Assembly: GCA_938091495.1 (NCBI GenBank)
Contig: CALLJF010000035.1
Span: 1-34,261, forward strand
DNA length: 34,261 bases
Direction: 5' to 3'
Origin: an uncultured Nitrososphaerales archaeon
GTDB lineage: Archaea; Thermoproteota; Nitrososphaeria; Nitrososphaerales; JACAEJ01
The notes beneath the pieces were generated by a model. It made no database searches. It worked only from the letters and a program-made list of their open reading frames with translations, and was not told the origin of the DNA. Below are positions 24,189 to 31,592 of this stretch, piece after piece (positions within the stretch are counted from its first letter, which is position 1; every line of letters begins with the position of its first letter). The position numbers and the translations under genes were made by a program.

Positions 24189-24533
24189 TTATTGCTTGAA
24201 ATCCTTTAAAATCTTATCAAATGAAGGTCTTAAATTAGGGATATCTTGTTTTACTGTATCCCAAACTGCTCTTAAATTAACTCCAAAGTACTCGTGAATC
24301 AATTTGTCTCTCATCCCTACCATTTCTTTCCAAGGTATCCCTTGATAGCGGTTTTTCACCCAATCTGGTATCTTTTTCGCAGCCTCTCCAATAATCTCTA
24401 TAGCTCTGATGACTGCATAGATGGTCTTTCTATCTTTTACAAAATCATCATATCTCATACCTTCTACAAAACTCACAGCATCATCCATAGCCTCAACTAT
24501 ATCTTCTATATAATCTAGAAATTCTACTTTCAT
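24189..24533 (-). CDS. hepT: HepT-like HEPN ribonuclease toxin (DUF86)
   Basis: The 114-residue helical protein has the full RX4HXY motif as RDKLIHEY near residue 75, preceded by AIEIIGEAAKKIP. In HepT-MntA systems this motif cleaves RNA, and its Tyr is AMPylated by the MntA partner. Its ATG overlaps the TGA of the MntA-type gene upstream, the classic arrangement. Because that antitoxin reading frame is broken here, either the toxin is silent or the frameshift is a sequence error. Family and toxin role are well supported. Confidence 0.88.
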   Translation of the reverse strand: MKVEFLDYIEDIVEAMDDAVSFVEGMRYDDFVKDRKTIYAVIRAIEIIGEAAKKIPDWVKNRYQGIPWKEMVGMRDKLIHEYFGVNLRAVWDTVKQDIPNLRPSFDKILKDFKQ

Positions 24534-24821
24534 ATGTTTACAACTTCTTCCAAGATGTGTTTCCCTATCCTTGGTTTCAATGTATCCTTCATAACTAAAT
24601 CTACCTTGGCTTCAATAAGGTCGCTAATATAATATTCCAATTCAATAAATTTAAGAAGGCTTACGGGTTCTGTAAATTCCACAAGAATATCTACATCACT
24701 CCCTTTTTTCTGCTCACCCCTAACAAAAGAACCAAAGACTCCTATCTTTTACCTTGTATTTTTGCCTTAATTCTTCTTTATGTTCTGCTAAAATGTTTTT
24801 TATCTCTTCAAGTGTTTTCAT
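24530..24821 (-). pseudogene. mntA: MntA-type nucleotidyltransferase antitoxin with one-nucleotide frameshift
   Basis: This is missing from the ORF track because the frame is broken. From ATG 24821 the start reads MKTLEEIKNILAEHKEELRQ; after an A4 run near 24747 the frame shifts, and the other frame reads IGVFGSFVRGEQKKGSDVDI, the GSX10DXD active site, ending KPRIGKHILEEVVNI. The span is 292 nt, one more than 97 codons. Deleting one A restores KVKIGVFGSF. The stop overlaps hepT. Real mutation, programmed shift and sequencing error are all possible. Confidence 0.85.
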
Positions 24822-24875
24822 AATCTCATTACTTTATCATAAAAAAGAAATGGTGTCTTAGAGCATATTATTGCT

Positions 24876-27017
24876 CTAAGGTATTGTGAAGTTTACTACT
24901 ACGAAGCTATTGGCTTTTAGTGTTACTGATTTCTGTTGATTATAGTCTGGTAGCTTTATTGTGAAGGTTGCAGCCTTTCCAGTGTGTTTATAATTATACA
25001 TGTACCAGCCGTCTTGATCTGTATATACAGTAGCGATTAGCTTGTCATCTGGACCATAAATTTGAACCTTAACGCCTTTTATTGGGTTGCCAATAGCATC
25101 TGTTACTATGCCTGCGAAGCCTGGGTCACACTTGAAGACGTTGACGTTGTAGATTGTATCTGAGTCACTGAAAGGTCCGGAAACGCTGAAAGAGAAGTCA
25201 TCACCGTTTGGGATTTTGACAGGTTGTGGTGAAGGACTGAGCCCATCTAATGCGTTGCCAGACGCGTCTTTACTCAGTGCGCCGAGGGTCTTCTTCCAGC
25301 TAATGTCAAGGTGTATGGTGATGTAGATGGGTCCTGAGTAGTCATCACTAGGTTTTATGGTGAATCCTGTGAAGTCACCGTCATCAGAATAGTTTGGTTC
25401 TATTGTGAATTGTGAGGTTATGTCGTTTCCGCTTGGCAATATGTAGTCTCTAGAAGTGCTTATTGAGTCATAGATGTGTACTGGATTTGCCCCTTGGGTG
25501 ACGAATGGATCTGGAATTTTGATAGTAAACGCCTTAGAGATCGAGTCATCAGTATAGTAGAATATGTTGTAGAAGAACTGTCCTGGGTTTGTAGCTGTCA
25601 CTCTGTATAGATTTGGATAGGTTGGTACATCTGGCGTTAAGATAATCTTGAACTGTCTTCCATCTGCGCTGTCAAAGTCAAACAGGTAAAAGTTGCTGGA
25701 AGTAACGGCACTTCCAATCCTGTAAATAGTTACTGTGCAATCATAATCACCAGTGGTTTCTGTGTCACATGTTGTAAATGAGGCTGTGTTCTTGACGGTG
25801 TATATGCCAATGTTAGCGTATGGACCGATGGTTCTATAGTAAGTGAAGGTTTTGGGGGCTTCAGCATATTTGACAATTACGCCTTGTGGACCGCCACTGT
25901 ATGTATCGGTTACTGTTACGGATTCATCAACTTCGGTAATCGTTGCACTCTCGAAGTCAACATCTGCGCTGGCTGTCAAATTAGAAGTTCCCACCTTTGT
26001 CTTTACAAGCTTCGCTTCACCTGAAATGCTTGCCCAAGTGCCAGCTTGTCCAATGCTACTTGTCCATGTTCCGCTCATTGTTCCGTCAGAGGCTATTGTC
26101 CCAACAGCATCCCAGAAATAGCCTGTGTTGTAAACGCTGTGCCAGAAGACGTCGTTTACTGCCGTCACTCCTGTCACAGTTTCAGTGATGGAGTAGGGTG
26201 GTCCGCTGGCGGGGTATCCGCCAGTTCCTGTGAATGCTATCCCGTTGGATTCCATTGTTAATATAAAGTCGTGATCATAAGTGTCACCGTCGTAGACGCG
26301 AATAACCCAGTCGCCTGTCAGGTCCCAGAGGAATGGGCGCTCGTAGTTTTGCATAGTGACAGTTACGGTGTTTGTCCGTGAGTCAGCATGTAGGTCTGCG
26401 CTGTAGGTTAAAGTCAAAGTCTTTCCTGCTCCCAGCGTATATGGGAACGTTACCGATCCAAAGTCTATCGTCGCTTCAATGTTTGGAGAAACTATGTCTT
26501 CAATATCAGTTATGACGGTGTCTATTGGTGCGGGATTATAGATGGTAATTTTTCCTGTGACTTTCCAATCGCTGTCCTTGTAGGTAGCGCTCAACACAAT
26601 ACTGTAGCTGACAGTTTCCGTTGATGTTCCAGAACTTAATATCACCACCGATGGATCTGCTGTTTTGCTAATGGTCCAAGTGTATGTTCTTGTGAATGAG
26701 GTTTCAGCGGTCTTTGTTACCTCAAGTTGGTAAACCTTTACTGTTGCAGTGTCTTCTGCAGTAGCCCCTTCCTTACATGATACTACAGCCGTGTTTTCTA
26801 TGCTGGGTATATCAGAAGCAAGAACTGGACCGTAGGTAGCAGTGAACACCCAAGTCTCCTTAGGATCGAGTTCATTATCGCCATCAACATCTCCACCTAC
26901 CAAAGTAACAGTTAATGAACCATCAGTTACTGTTATGCTTGTAGCGGATGTTGTGCCAGTGTTCGTGACTTCGTAAATGTATCTTATTGTGTCCCCCACA
27001 AAAGAATGGTAATCCAA
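24876..27017 (-). CDS. Surface-type protein of beta repeats, apparently lacking its secretion signal
   Basis: The 713-residue product is rich in Thr, Ser, Val and Tyr and made of beta-sandwich repeats. The N-terminal part (VGDTIRYIYEVTNTGTT) resembles DUF11/CARDB-type modules of archaeal surface proteins, and the end (FAGIVTDAIGNPIKGVKVQI) looks like a carboxypeptidase-regulatory or SdrD-B-like domain. Such proteins are usually exported and anchored. Here the track start is TTG, with TAA a few codons upstream and no signal peptide; no C-terminal anchor is present either. It is probably the remaining part of a longer gene, or the 5' end was lost by frameshift. Expression is uncertain. Confidence 0.65.
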   Translation of the reverse strand: MDYHSFVGDTIRYIYEVTNTGTTSATSITVTDGSLTVTLVGGDVDGDNELDPKETWVFTATYGPVLASDIPSIENTAVVSCKEGATAEDTATVKVYQLEVTKTAETSFTRTYTWTISKTADPSVVILSSGTSTETVSYSIVLSATYKDSDWKVTGKITIYNPAPIDTVITDIEDIVSPNIEATIDFGSVTFPYTLGAGKTLTLTYSADLHADSRTNTVTVTMQNYERPFLWDLTGDWVIRVYDGDTYDHDFILTMESNGIAFTGTGGYPASGPPYSITETVTGVTAVNDVFWHSVYNTGYFWDAVGTIASDGTMSGTWTSSIGQAGTWASISGEAKLVKTKVGTSNLTASADVDFESATITEVDESVTVTDTYSGGPQGVIVKYAEAPKTFTYYRTIGPYANIGIYTVKNTASFTTCDTETTGDYDCTVTIYRIGSAVTSSNFYLFDFDSADGRQFKIILTPDVPTYPNLYRVTATNPGQFFYNIFYYTDDSISKAFTIKIPDPFVTQGANPVHIYDSISTSRDYILPSGNDITSQFTIEPNYSDDGDFTGFTIKPSDDYSGPIYITIHLDISWKKTLGALSKDASGNALDGLSPSPQPVKIPNGDDFSFSVSGPFSDSDTIYNVNVFKCDPGFAGIVTDAIGNPIKGVKVQIYGPDDKLIATVYTDQDGWYMYNYKHTGKAATFTIKLPDYNQQKSVTLKANSFVVVNFTIP

Positions 27018-27140
27018 TACCAGGCAAACTTTTTACACTTTATGCCTATTAGACAATCCTCTTTCTTAGATTTTTGCATATTCTTCCTAATCTCTTTTGG
27101 CTATTTATATTAAAGGATAAAGACAAATTCGCTCAGCATA

Positions 27141-27401
27141 TTATAGTTCCTTATAAAATTTCTCACGCTTACCAACCTTAAGTACAACTACCTCGCTGGC
27201 TTCAAAATTAATTACAAACGCTATTCTATAATCGCCAACTCTTCTTCGGAAAACACCCCTCAATGTGCTTATAGGTTTAACATCGCCAGAGAAGGGATTT
27301 AATTCCATGTTCTTTATAGCTCCTAATACCCTTTCCCTGTCTTTATTCTGCAATGATCTGATTTCATTTATGGCTTTTCTGTGAAGTATTACTTTGAACA
27401 T
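27141..27401 (-). CDS. RelE/ParE-type toxin
   Basis: The segment MFKVILHRKAINEIRSLQ, then LRGVFRRRVGDYRIAFVI and VVVLKVGKREKFYKEL, is characteristic of the RelE/ParE superfamily. RelE members cut mRNA on the ribosome. The basic residues of the RRRVGDYR strand fit. The track starts at 27455, but ATG 27401 is the normal family start and gives 86 residues. It overlaps the small upstream antitoxin gene by 38 nt, as is common in such pairs. Confidence 0.85.
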   Translation of the reverse strand: MFKVILHRKAINEIRSLQNKDRERVLGAIKNMELNPFSGDVKPISTLRGVFRRRVGDYRIAFVINFEASEVVVLKVGKREKFYKEL

Positions 27402-27588
27402 CCTTAAGCATCCCGTTAAGAGATATGAATTCTTCTCTTCTTGCTCTATAATCATTTAGTCTCTTCTTCAGATCATCGATCTCATTTTTAGGAAAAGTCT
27501 CGCCTTCCTCAAATAAGATTAGATAGAGGGCTCTTGATAGGATGCTGACTCTTTTCTCAAGCTCTAAGACTCTTGCCTCAACTTCCAT
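27364..27588 (-). CDS. Putative antitoxin of the RelE-type pair
   Basis: The 74-residue charged helical protein begins EVEARVLELEKRVSILSRAL, a coiled-coil-like heptad pattern, with a basic end. It immediately precedes and overlaps the RelE-type gene, the usual antitoxin position. No DNA-binding fold is obvious. The palindrome TTTACTAGTAAA at 27629-27640 lies about 40 nt upstream and may be its operator. Confidence 0.7.
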   Translation of the reverse strand: MEVEARVLELEKRVSILSRALYLILFEEGETFPKNEIDDLKKRLNDYRARREEFISLNGMLKDVQSNTSQKSHK

Positions 27589-27628
27589 AAACCATCATAA
27601 AAGAAGTATGTAATTTTACTAATAAGCC

Positions 27629-27640
27629 TTTACTAGTAAA
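27629..27640. promoter_or_regulatory. Palindrome upstream of the toxin-antitoxin pair
   Basis: TTTACTAGTAAA is a perfect 12-bp palindrome, with a related half, TTTACTAATAAG, 11-15 nt closer to the gene. This is a plausible autoregulatory operator. No gene lies in the 230-nt gap between the antitoxin start and coaD. Confidence 0.4.
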
Positions 27641-27819
27641 CGCTTGCTATTGTATGCAATAATGCTAAACCTTCAAATTTGGAATTTCAGTTACGCTGTT
27701 AGGCATATCATCACTATCCTATTTAGCAGACGATGTCTTCTCTTAAAATACTTATATAAAAAATAAAAGGTAGGAGATTCGTCTTTTATGCATTAGTTAC
27801 AAATTTTAATAATTATCGA

Positions 27820-28293
27820 TTAGTGTTTAATTTTATGTCCTTCCTCATCTATCTCTTTATTTCTAATTCTAGTAGATGATATTGGCAAACCGTCATCTGC
27901 TTTAACAGTATCTACTATCATTATCTTCAAAGGTTTGAAGTTTTTTGCCTTTCTCAATTCGTTAGCCTCTCTTGCTCTATTGAAAGTCTCATCGCTAACT
28001 ACTATTGCTTCAACATCTTCATCAGTAATAACTGAACCAAAGTAATCATCAAGTTTGTGTATCTCATATCTTCTATTGGGGAAGAAAGAACTCAAGAAAC
28101 TCTTCAACATCTCAACTCTTTTATTAAAACTTCTTTCTACAATCTTTCCTAATTTCTTCACAAGATTATCTGATGTTACTCCTATGACAACGGATTCTCC
28201 AGATTCAAAAGCCATCCTTAGCAATGCTTTATGGCCAGCATGAACGTAATCGAAGGTTCCTCCTACTGCTACTTTTTTATACTTAAAGCTCAT
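27820..28293 (-). CDS. coaD: Phosphopantetheine adenylyltransferase, archaeal type
   Basis: The enzyme makes dephospho-CoA from 4'-phosphopantetheine and ATP in CoA synthesis. Residues 11-21, GGTFDYVHAGH, hold the HxGH-type nucleotide site, and ISSTRIRNKEI near the end is the second signature of this nucleotidyltransferase family. The 157-residue length is normal. It is divergent from map with one shared TATA region. A relic of the last 24 codons of a second copy lies at 5122-5193. Confidence 0.93.
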   Translation of the reverse strand: MSFKYKKVAVGGTFDYVHAGHKALLRMAFESGESVVIGVTSDNLVKKLGKIVERSFNKRVEMLKSFLSSFFPNRRYEIHKLDDYFGSVITDEDVEAIVVSDETFNRAREANELRKAKNFKPLKIMIVDTVKADDGLPISSTRIRNKEIDEEGHKIKH

Positions 28294-28320
28294 CTTAAAT
28301 TATAAACAAATTTAAAAGGA

Positions 28321-28330
28321 ATATAATAAA
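28321..28330. promoter_or_regulatory. Shared TATA box between coaD and map
   Basis: ATATAATAAA is centred 26-27 nt before ATG 28352 of map, which fits a leaderless start. In the other direction it lies about 32 nt before ATG of coaD, giving a leader of about 6 nt. Its near-symmetric A/T content could let TBP bind in both directions. Confidence 0.5.
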
Positions 28331-28351
28331 TATGATAATTAATATTAGGTA

Positions 28352-29248
28352 ATGAATTTGAGCGTTCCTCAAGAATACTTCAAGGCTGGGAAGATAGCAT
28401 CAAAGGTCTGTGAAGAGATGGCTAAGAAAACATCCATAGGGGATAGAGTTTTTGACATATGTAACAAGGTTGAGGGTATGATAAAAAACTTAGGAGGAGA
28501 ACCTGCCTTTCCTTGCAATGTTGGAATAAATAGCGTCTCTGCCCACTATACTGCTGAAATAGATGATGAGAGCACAATAAGAAATGGAGATGTTGTAAAG
28601 ATAGACCTAGGAGTTCATATAAATGGATACATAATAGATACTGCCTTTACACTATCCTTCAACCCTGATTATGATTTAATGGTAAAAGCGGCTAAGGATG
28701 TATTGTATGAAGCCATTAGCATGGTAAGAGAAGGAGTTAGAGTAGGAGAGATAGGGAAGGTAATTGAAAATGGGGCAAGCAAAAGAGGCTTTAAGGTCAT
28801 ATCAAACCTCAGTGGTCATCTTTTGCAACAATACAAAATTCATGGAGGAGTATCTATACCAAATGTTTGGGTAGCCAACACTCCTTCATTAAAAGCGAAT
28901 GAAGTTTATGCCATAGAGCCCTTTTTGACAACTTTAGATGGATCAGGTGTAGTTGTAGATGATGCAAGAAGAAATATCTACGCATTAATTGGAAGAAAGA
29001 GGACAGGGGATAAGAACCTAGACTTTCTGGTAGATCAGATATGGAATCGCTTTAAGACCTTGCCCTTTACTGCAAGATGGCTGATAGACATCTTCGATAA
29101 AAAAGAGATTAAAATGTTGTTAGACAAACTTGTTCAAGTTAAGATTTTACATGCTTATCCTGTTCTTGTAGAAGCATCGAAAAAGGTTGTAGCCCAGTTC
29201 GAGCATACTTTAATACCAACAGAAAGTGGTGTAATAGTTCTAACATAA
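28352..29248 (+). CDS. map: Methionine aminopeptidase, type II
   Basis: The enzyme removes the initiator methionine from new proteins. The five metal ligands of the pita-bread fold are visible: D85 and D96 in KIDLGVHINGYIIDTA, H156 in LSGHLLQQY, E189 in YAIEPF, and E284 in AQFEHTLIP. The catalytic His65 is in AHYTAE. The insertion of about 60 residues before the last ligand marks type II, as in archaea. At 298 residues it is of normal length. ATG 28352 is supported by the TATA box 26 nt upstream. Confidence 0.97.
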   Translation: MNLSVPQEYFKAGKIASKVCEEMAKKTSIGDRVFDICNKVEGMIKNLGGEPAFPCNVGINSVSAHYTAEIDDESTIRNGDVVKIDLGVHINGYIIDTAFTLSFNPDYDLMVKAAKDVLYEAISMVREGVRVGEIGKVIENGASKRGFKVISNLSGHLLQQYKIHGGVSIPNVWVANTPSLKANEVYAIEPFLTTLDGSGVVVDDARRNIYALIGRKRTGDKNLDFLVDQIWNRFKTLPFTARWLIDIFDKKEIKMLLDKLVQVKILHAYPVLVEASKKVVAQFEHTLIPTESGVIVLT

Positions 29249-29313
29249 TTTAACAAATAAGATATAAAGGTGGAAAATTTTAATGAGTGAAGAGAAGGCA
29301 TAGAGGATTGACT

Positions 29314-29388
29314 GGGCCGGTCGTCTAGCCTGGTAGTGATGCCTCTTTGGCATAGAGGAGGTCGTGGGTTCGAATCCCACCCGGTCCA
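29314..29388 (+). tRNA. tRNA-Ala (anticodon GGC)
   Basis: The acceptor arms GGGCCGG and CCGGTCC include the G3-U70 pair that marks alanine. The anticodon arm is CCTCT-TTGGCAT-AGAGG with anticodon GGC, and the T arm is GTGGG-TTCGAAT-CCCAC. A73 is the discriminator and CCA is not encoded. No intron is present. AAATTTTAAT about 30 nt upstream may be its promoter. Confidence 0.95.
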
Positions 29389-29529
29389 CTCCTAATTGAG
29401 TGCGAAACGTAAGGATGGCATCGCGATAGGTTCGGATGAGAGAGTAGTAAGAGGAGATGAATATAGAGAGGAGCAAAAATTTTTAAAATTGGAGAGCGGT
29501 TAATTTTAGGAGCGACAGGTCATACAGGT

Positions 29530-30102
29530 GTGATTGCTAAACTGATCAATAGAATTTCCGGACTAGTTAACGAAATCGAAACAGAAGAAGAACGGTCAAA
29601 GATTGAACAAGTTATCGCTGAGATCTATCATAATCATATGAAAATTTATGGTGATATCTATAGGGATAAGGAAGATTTTGATTCAAGATTTAATGGAGAG
29701 ATATTAATAGTTGATGACGCGAATATCTATAAATACTTCATGGATGGTTACTATGAACCAGCAACTAATTATGAGCACATAGGAAGCGCTGGACCTTACA
29801 TTCGATCCATTCTTCGCACATTTTATGAAGAAGATATAGAGTTAGAAAGAGGTAAAGAGTTAATTATTTACTGTATTCTTCAAGGAATTAAGATCTCTCG
29901 TGACATAGGAGAACCCATTCAATTAGGTATAGTAAAAGAAAGAAAAGCCACTATTATGCCAGCCCAAGAGATAGAAGAAATCATTCATAAAATCAATGGA
30001 AGAGAGAAAATATTGCATGATATATGGACTCTCCTTTCCAAAAAGCCTGAAGTTCAGCAGGATGTAGAAAACTTAATAAAAGAAGGACTCGCACCTGATT
30101 AA
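29530..30102 (+). CDS. Unknown protein downstream of tRNA-Ala
   Basis: I do not recognise a family. The 190-residue protein is acidic and mostly helical (LVNEIETEEERSKIEQVIAE, a helix-turn in the first 40 residues), with a central region VDDANIYKYFMDGYYEPATN and a Glu/Lys-rich end. There is no signal peptide or membrane helix. GTG 29530 is the only start codon between the upstream stop and the body. TTTTTAAAATT about 45 nt upstream is a TATA candidate. Codon use and length support a real gene. It stands between two tRNA genes, a common place for accessory genes. Confidence 0.6.
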   Translation: MIAKLINRISGLVNEIETEEERSKIEQVIAEIYHNHMKIYGDIYRDKEDFDSRFNGEILIVDDANIYKYFMDGYYEPATNYEHIGSAGPYIRSILRTFYEEDIELERGKELIIYCILQGIKISRDIGEPIQLGIVKERKATIMPAQEIEEIIHKINGREKILHDIWTLLSKKPEVQQDVENLIKEGLAPD

Positions 30103-30330
30103 GTATTAATACCACCAAACCTGCAGACCTCGAAGGTATGGACAGAACAAGGTATGTCCAAACTGGGCTATAGGCTGTAACTTGGAATTGCGTTCTCTAT
30201 AGAAGTCAAATCTACAAACTTTTGCAAGACAAATCCGTCTGAGATTAATAGAGATAAGAATAAAAATGGGTTTAAGATAAAATTCCATGGTGGAACTAGA
30301 AAGCATGAGGATGAAAGATTCCACTGCAAT

Positions 30331-30519
30331 GGGGTCGTCGTCTAGCATGGTTCCCTTTGAAACCCTAGAACTGCCTAAACTAGGATACTCTTGGGAAGGT
30401 ACTTCTAGTGAGGTAGGACGGCAGGCTCCAGAGATGTCTACAGGTTCGCTGACAATTGGATGATGTGCTTCTGGAGCGGGGGAACCTGTAGGTCGTGGGT
30501 TCAAATCCCACCGACCCCA
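30331..30519 (+). tRNA. tRNA-Trp (anticodon CCA) with two introns
   Basis: The acceptor GGGGTCG pairs with CGACCCC; A73 follows and CCA is not encoded. The T arm is GTGGG-TTCAAAT-CCCAC. The anticodon stem GCAGG/CCTGT encloses the loop CTCCAGA, interrupted after position 37 by an intron of about 52 nt (about 30432-30483). CTGGAGC in that intron pairs with exon GCTCCAG, the usual anticodon-intron pairing. A second intron of about 61 nt (about 30353-30413) interrupts the D loop; TTCCC/GGGAA and CCTAG/CTAGG fold it. The exons total 76 nt. Exact splice points are ambiguous by a base or two. Confidence 0.85.
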
Positions 30520-30805
30520 CTATTTCATTGATGATTAAAGGCTCGGATCCTTCTTTCCTGTGGTTAATACCTGTATTAACTTGGTTAATGCTAATATTAA
30601 CCAAAGGACTTAAGGCCGATAAGAGATTAGGCCATGACTCTGCCTTATCCTTAATCAAAGGAAGCTCTAGGTTAATGAAGGTCTTAACCTTTGAAAGAAT
30701 ATTATGCCTCATGACTTTAGCCAGGTTAGGATTTGGATTAGTTTTGCCCATTAAGAAAGCTATCTCACTCTTAGTTAGTAATGCTGGTTTAGGTTCTTTA
30801 TTCAT
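30380..30805 (-). CDS. Small unknown gene running into tRNA-Trp, probably 3'-truncated
   Basis: The first 95 residues look like a real soluble protein (KPALLTKSEIAFLMGKTNPN, KVKTFINLELPLI). A TATA box, CTTTATAG on the minus strand near 30836-30842, is about 33 nt before ATG 30805. The rest of the frame is antisense to the tRNA-Trp gene (GFEPTT is the translated T arm), so it is not native. The gene may have lost its end when DNA joined at the tRNA. No family is recognised. The ORF on the opposite strand (30495-30830) is a shadow. Confidence 0.45.
   Translation of the reverse strand: MNKEPKPALLTKSEIAFLMGKTNPNPNLAKVMRHNILSKVKTFINLELPLIKDKAESWPNLLSALSPLVNISINQVNTGINHRKEGSEPLIINEIVGSVGFEPTTYRFPRSRSTSSNCQRTCRHLWSLPSYLTRSTFPRVS
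30491..30521. repeat. 31-nt direct repeat, copy 1 (3' end of tRNA-Trp)
   Basis: GGTCGTGGGTTCAAATCCCA and the following CCGACCCCACT are identical here and at 33752-33782, the 3' end of tRNA-Pro. The repeats flank 3.2 kb that includes several broken small genes. They could be attachment-like ends of an old integration or simply related tRNA genes. Confidence 0.6.
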
Positions 30806-30878
30806 ATCTTATCATCTTTTAACAGTTTAACAAAACTATAAAGAATTAGTCAAAACTTTATCGCAAGTGGGTTAGTGA

Positions 30879-31058
30879 AGGTTTTGGAAGATTAAGCAGC
30901 TAAAGGATTTAGAAAAACTTCCAAAAGAGATTCAGGATAAAATAGGATGGGGGACGGATAAAGTTAAAGACGGTGTCAACTCGAGTTTACACCCTAGGAC
31001 TATAATAACAAGTATGAGAGCAGTTAGCTTCTCATTCTTCTTTACTCGATTATTCTAG
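30879..31058 (+). pseudogene. Coding relic without a start codon
   Basis: Between TGA and TAG the frame reads KQLKDLEKLPKEIQDKIGWG and further protein-like sequence for about 59 codons, with no ATG, GTG or TTG at its beginning. The phrase loosely recalls the start of ParB-type partition proteins, but this is only an impression. It lies in the 440-nt stretch 30806-31242, which otherwise holds no intact gene. Confidence 0.35.
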
Positions 31059-31103
31059 TGACGTTTATGATGTTTATGTCGTTAATAAAGATCTTTTAGC
31101 ATA

Positions 31104-31167
31104 CCCCTATCCTTTAGCAAATAAGAACCGCCTTCTTAATTGGGCATAGGGGGGAGAGTATATAAAG
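31104..31167 (+). promoter_or_regulatory. Inverted repeat and strong TATA box with no gene downstream
   Basis: CCCCTAT (31104-31110) and ATAGGGG (31146-31152) are exact complements, followed at once by GTATATAAAG (31158-31167), a near-ideal archaeal TATA sequence. A start near 31190 would lead only to a 9-codon ORF and then antisense to the frameshifted gene. It may be an orphan promoter of a lost gene or of a small RNA. Confidence 0.35.
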
Positions 31168-31242
31168 AAAGATGAGAGAGCTTAATAGCAAAAGGCTCTA
31201 ATAAAGTTGTAAGAGCGATGCTTTAAACTATCTTTTAAACTA

Positions 31243-31552
31243 TTAAACCAAAGACCATAAATCCGCATACTCTCTCTTCAATTTCATGAGGCTTAATGGT
31301 TTAAGTCCTTGATCCTTAGCATATCTTACATAATAGCGAGCCAGGCCTTTAAGACTGCCTTCTATTCTTCCTCTTCTCTCTTAGTATCTCCAAAGCTAAA
31401 TAATAGCGAGGCTGAAGCTGCCTAGGGCTCCATCTAAACTTTAACATGATCGTAGCTTCAGAAGGAAGGCTTTTATGCTCCTTCAAATATTCTTCTAAGA
31501 AATTAGCTAATTTTTCAGCATCTTCATAAATCCTTAGCCTCCTATCTTTCAT
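31243..31552 (-). pseudogene. Small basic protein gene with one-nucleotide frameshift
   Basis: The track shows only the first 67 codons (MKDRRLRIYEDAEKLANFLE to the stop at 31349). The neighbouring frame continues in clearly protein-like sequence (RRGRIEGSLKGLARYYVRYA, then KLKREYADLWSLV) to TAA at 31243. The total, 310 nt, is one more than 103 codons. The shift lies in the purine-rich run AGAGAGAAGAGGAAG. The repaired protein would be about 103 residues, basic and helical; the SPRQLQPRYY region could bind nucleic acid. No family is recognised. Confidence 0.65.
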
Positions 31553-31592
31553 AATTCGTCCCTAAATGTGTGAGTGTGTTATTTCTTTGTGG

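Noticed and set aside
29240-29476. Minus-strand ORF of 78 residues containing VGFEPTTS
   Set aside because: The phrase is the antisense translation of a tRNA T arm; the ORF lies across tRNA-Ala.
30106-30504. Minus-strand ORF of 132 residues
   Set aside because: It is antisense to tRNA-Trp and its introns and has no protein-like composition.
30495-30830. Plus-strand ORF of 111 residues starting inside tRNA-Trp
   Set aside because: It starts in the T arm and is the shadow of the minus-strand gene at 30805.
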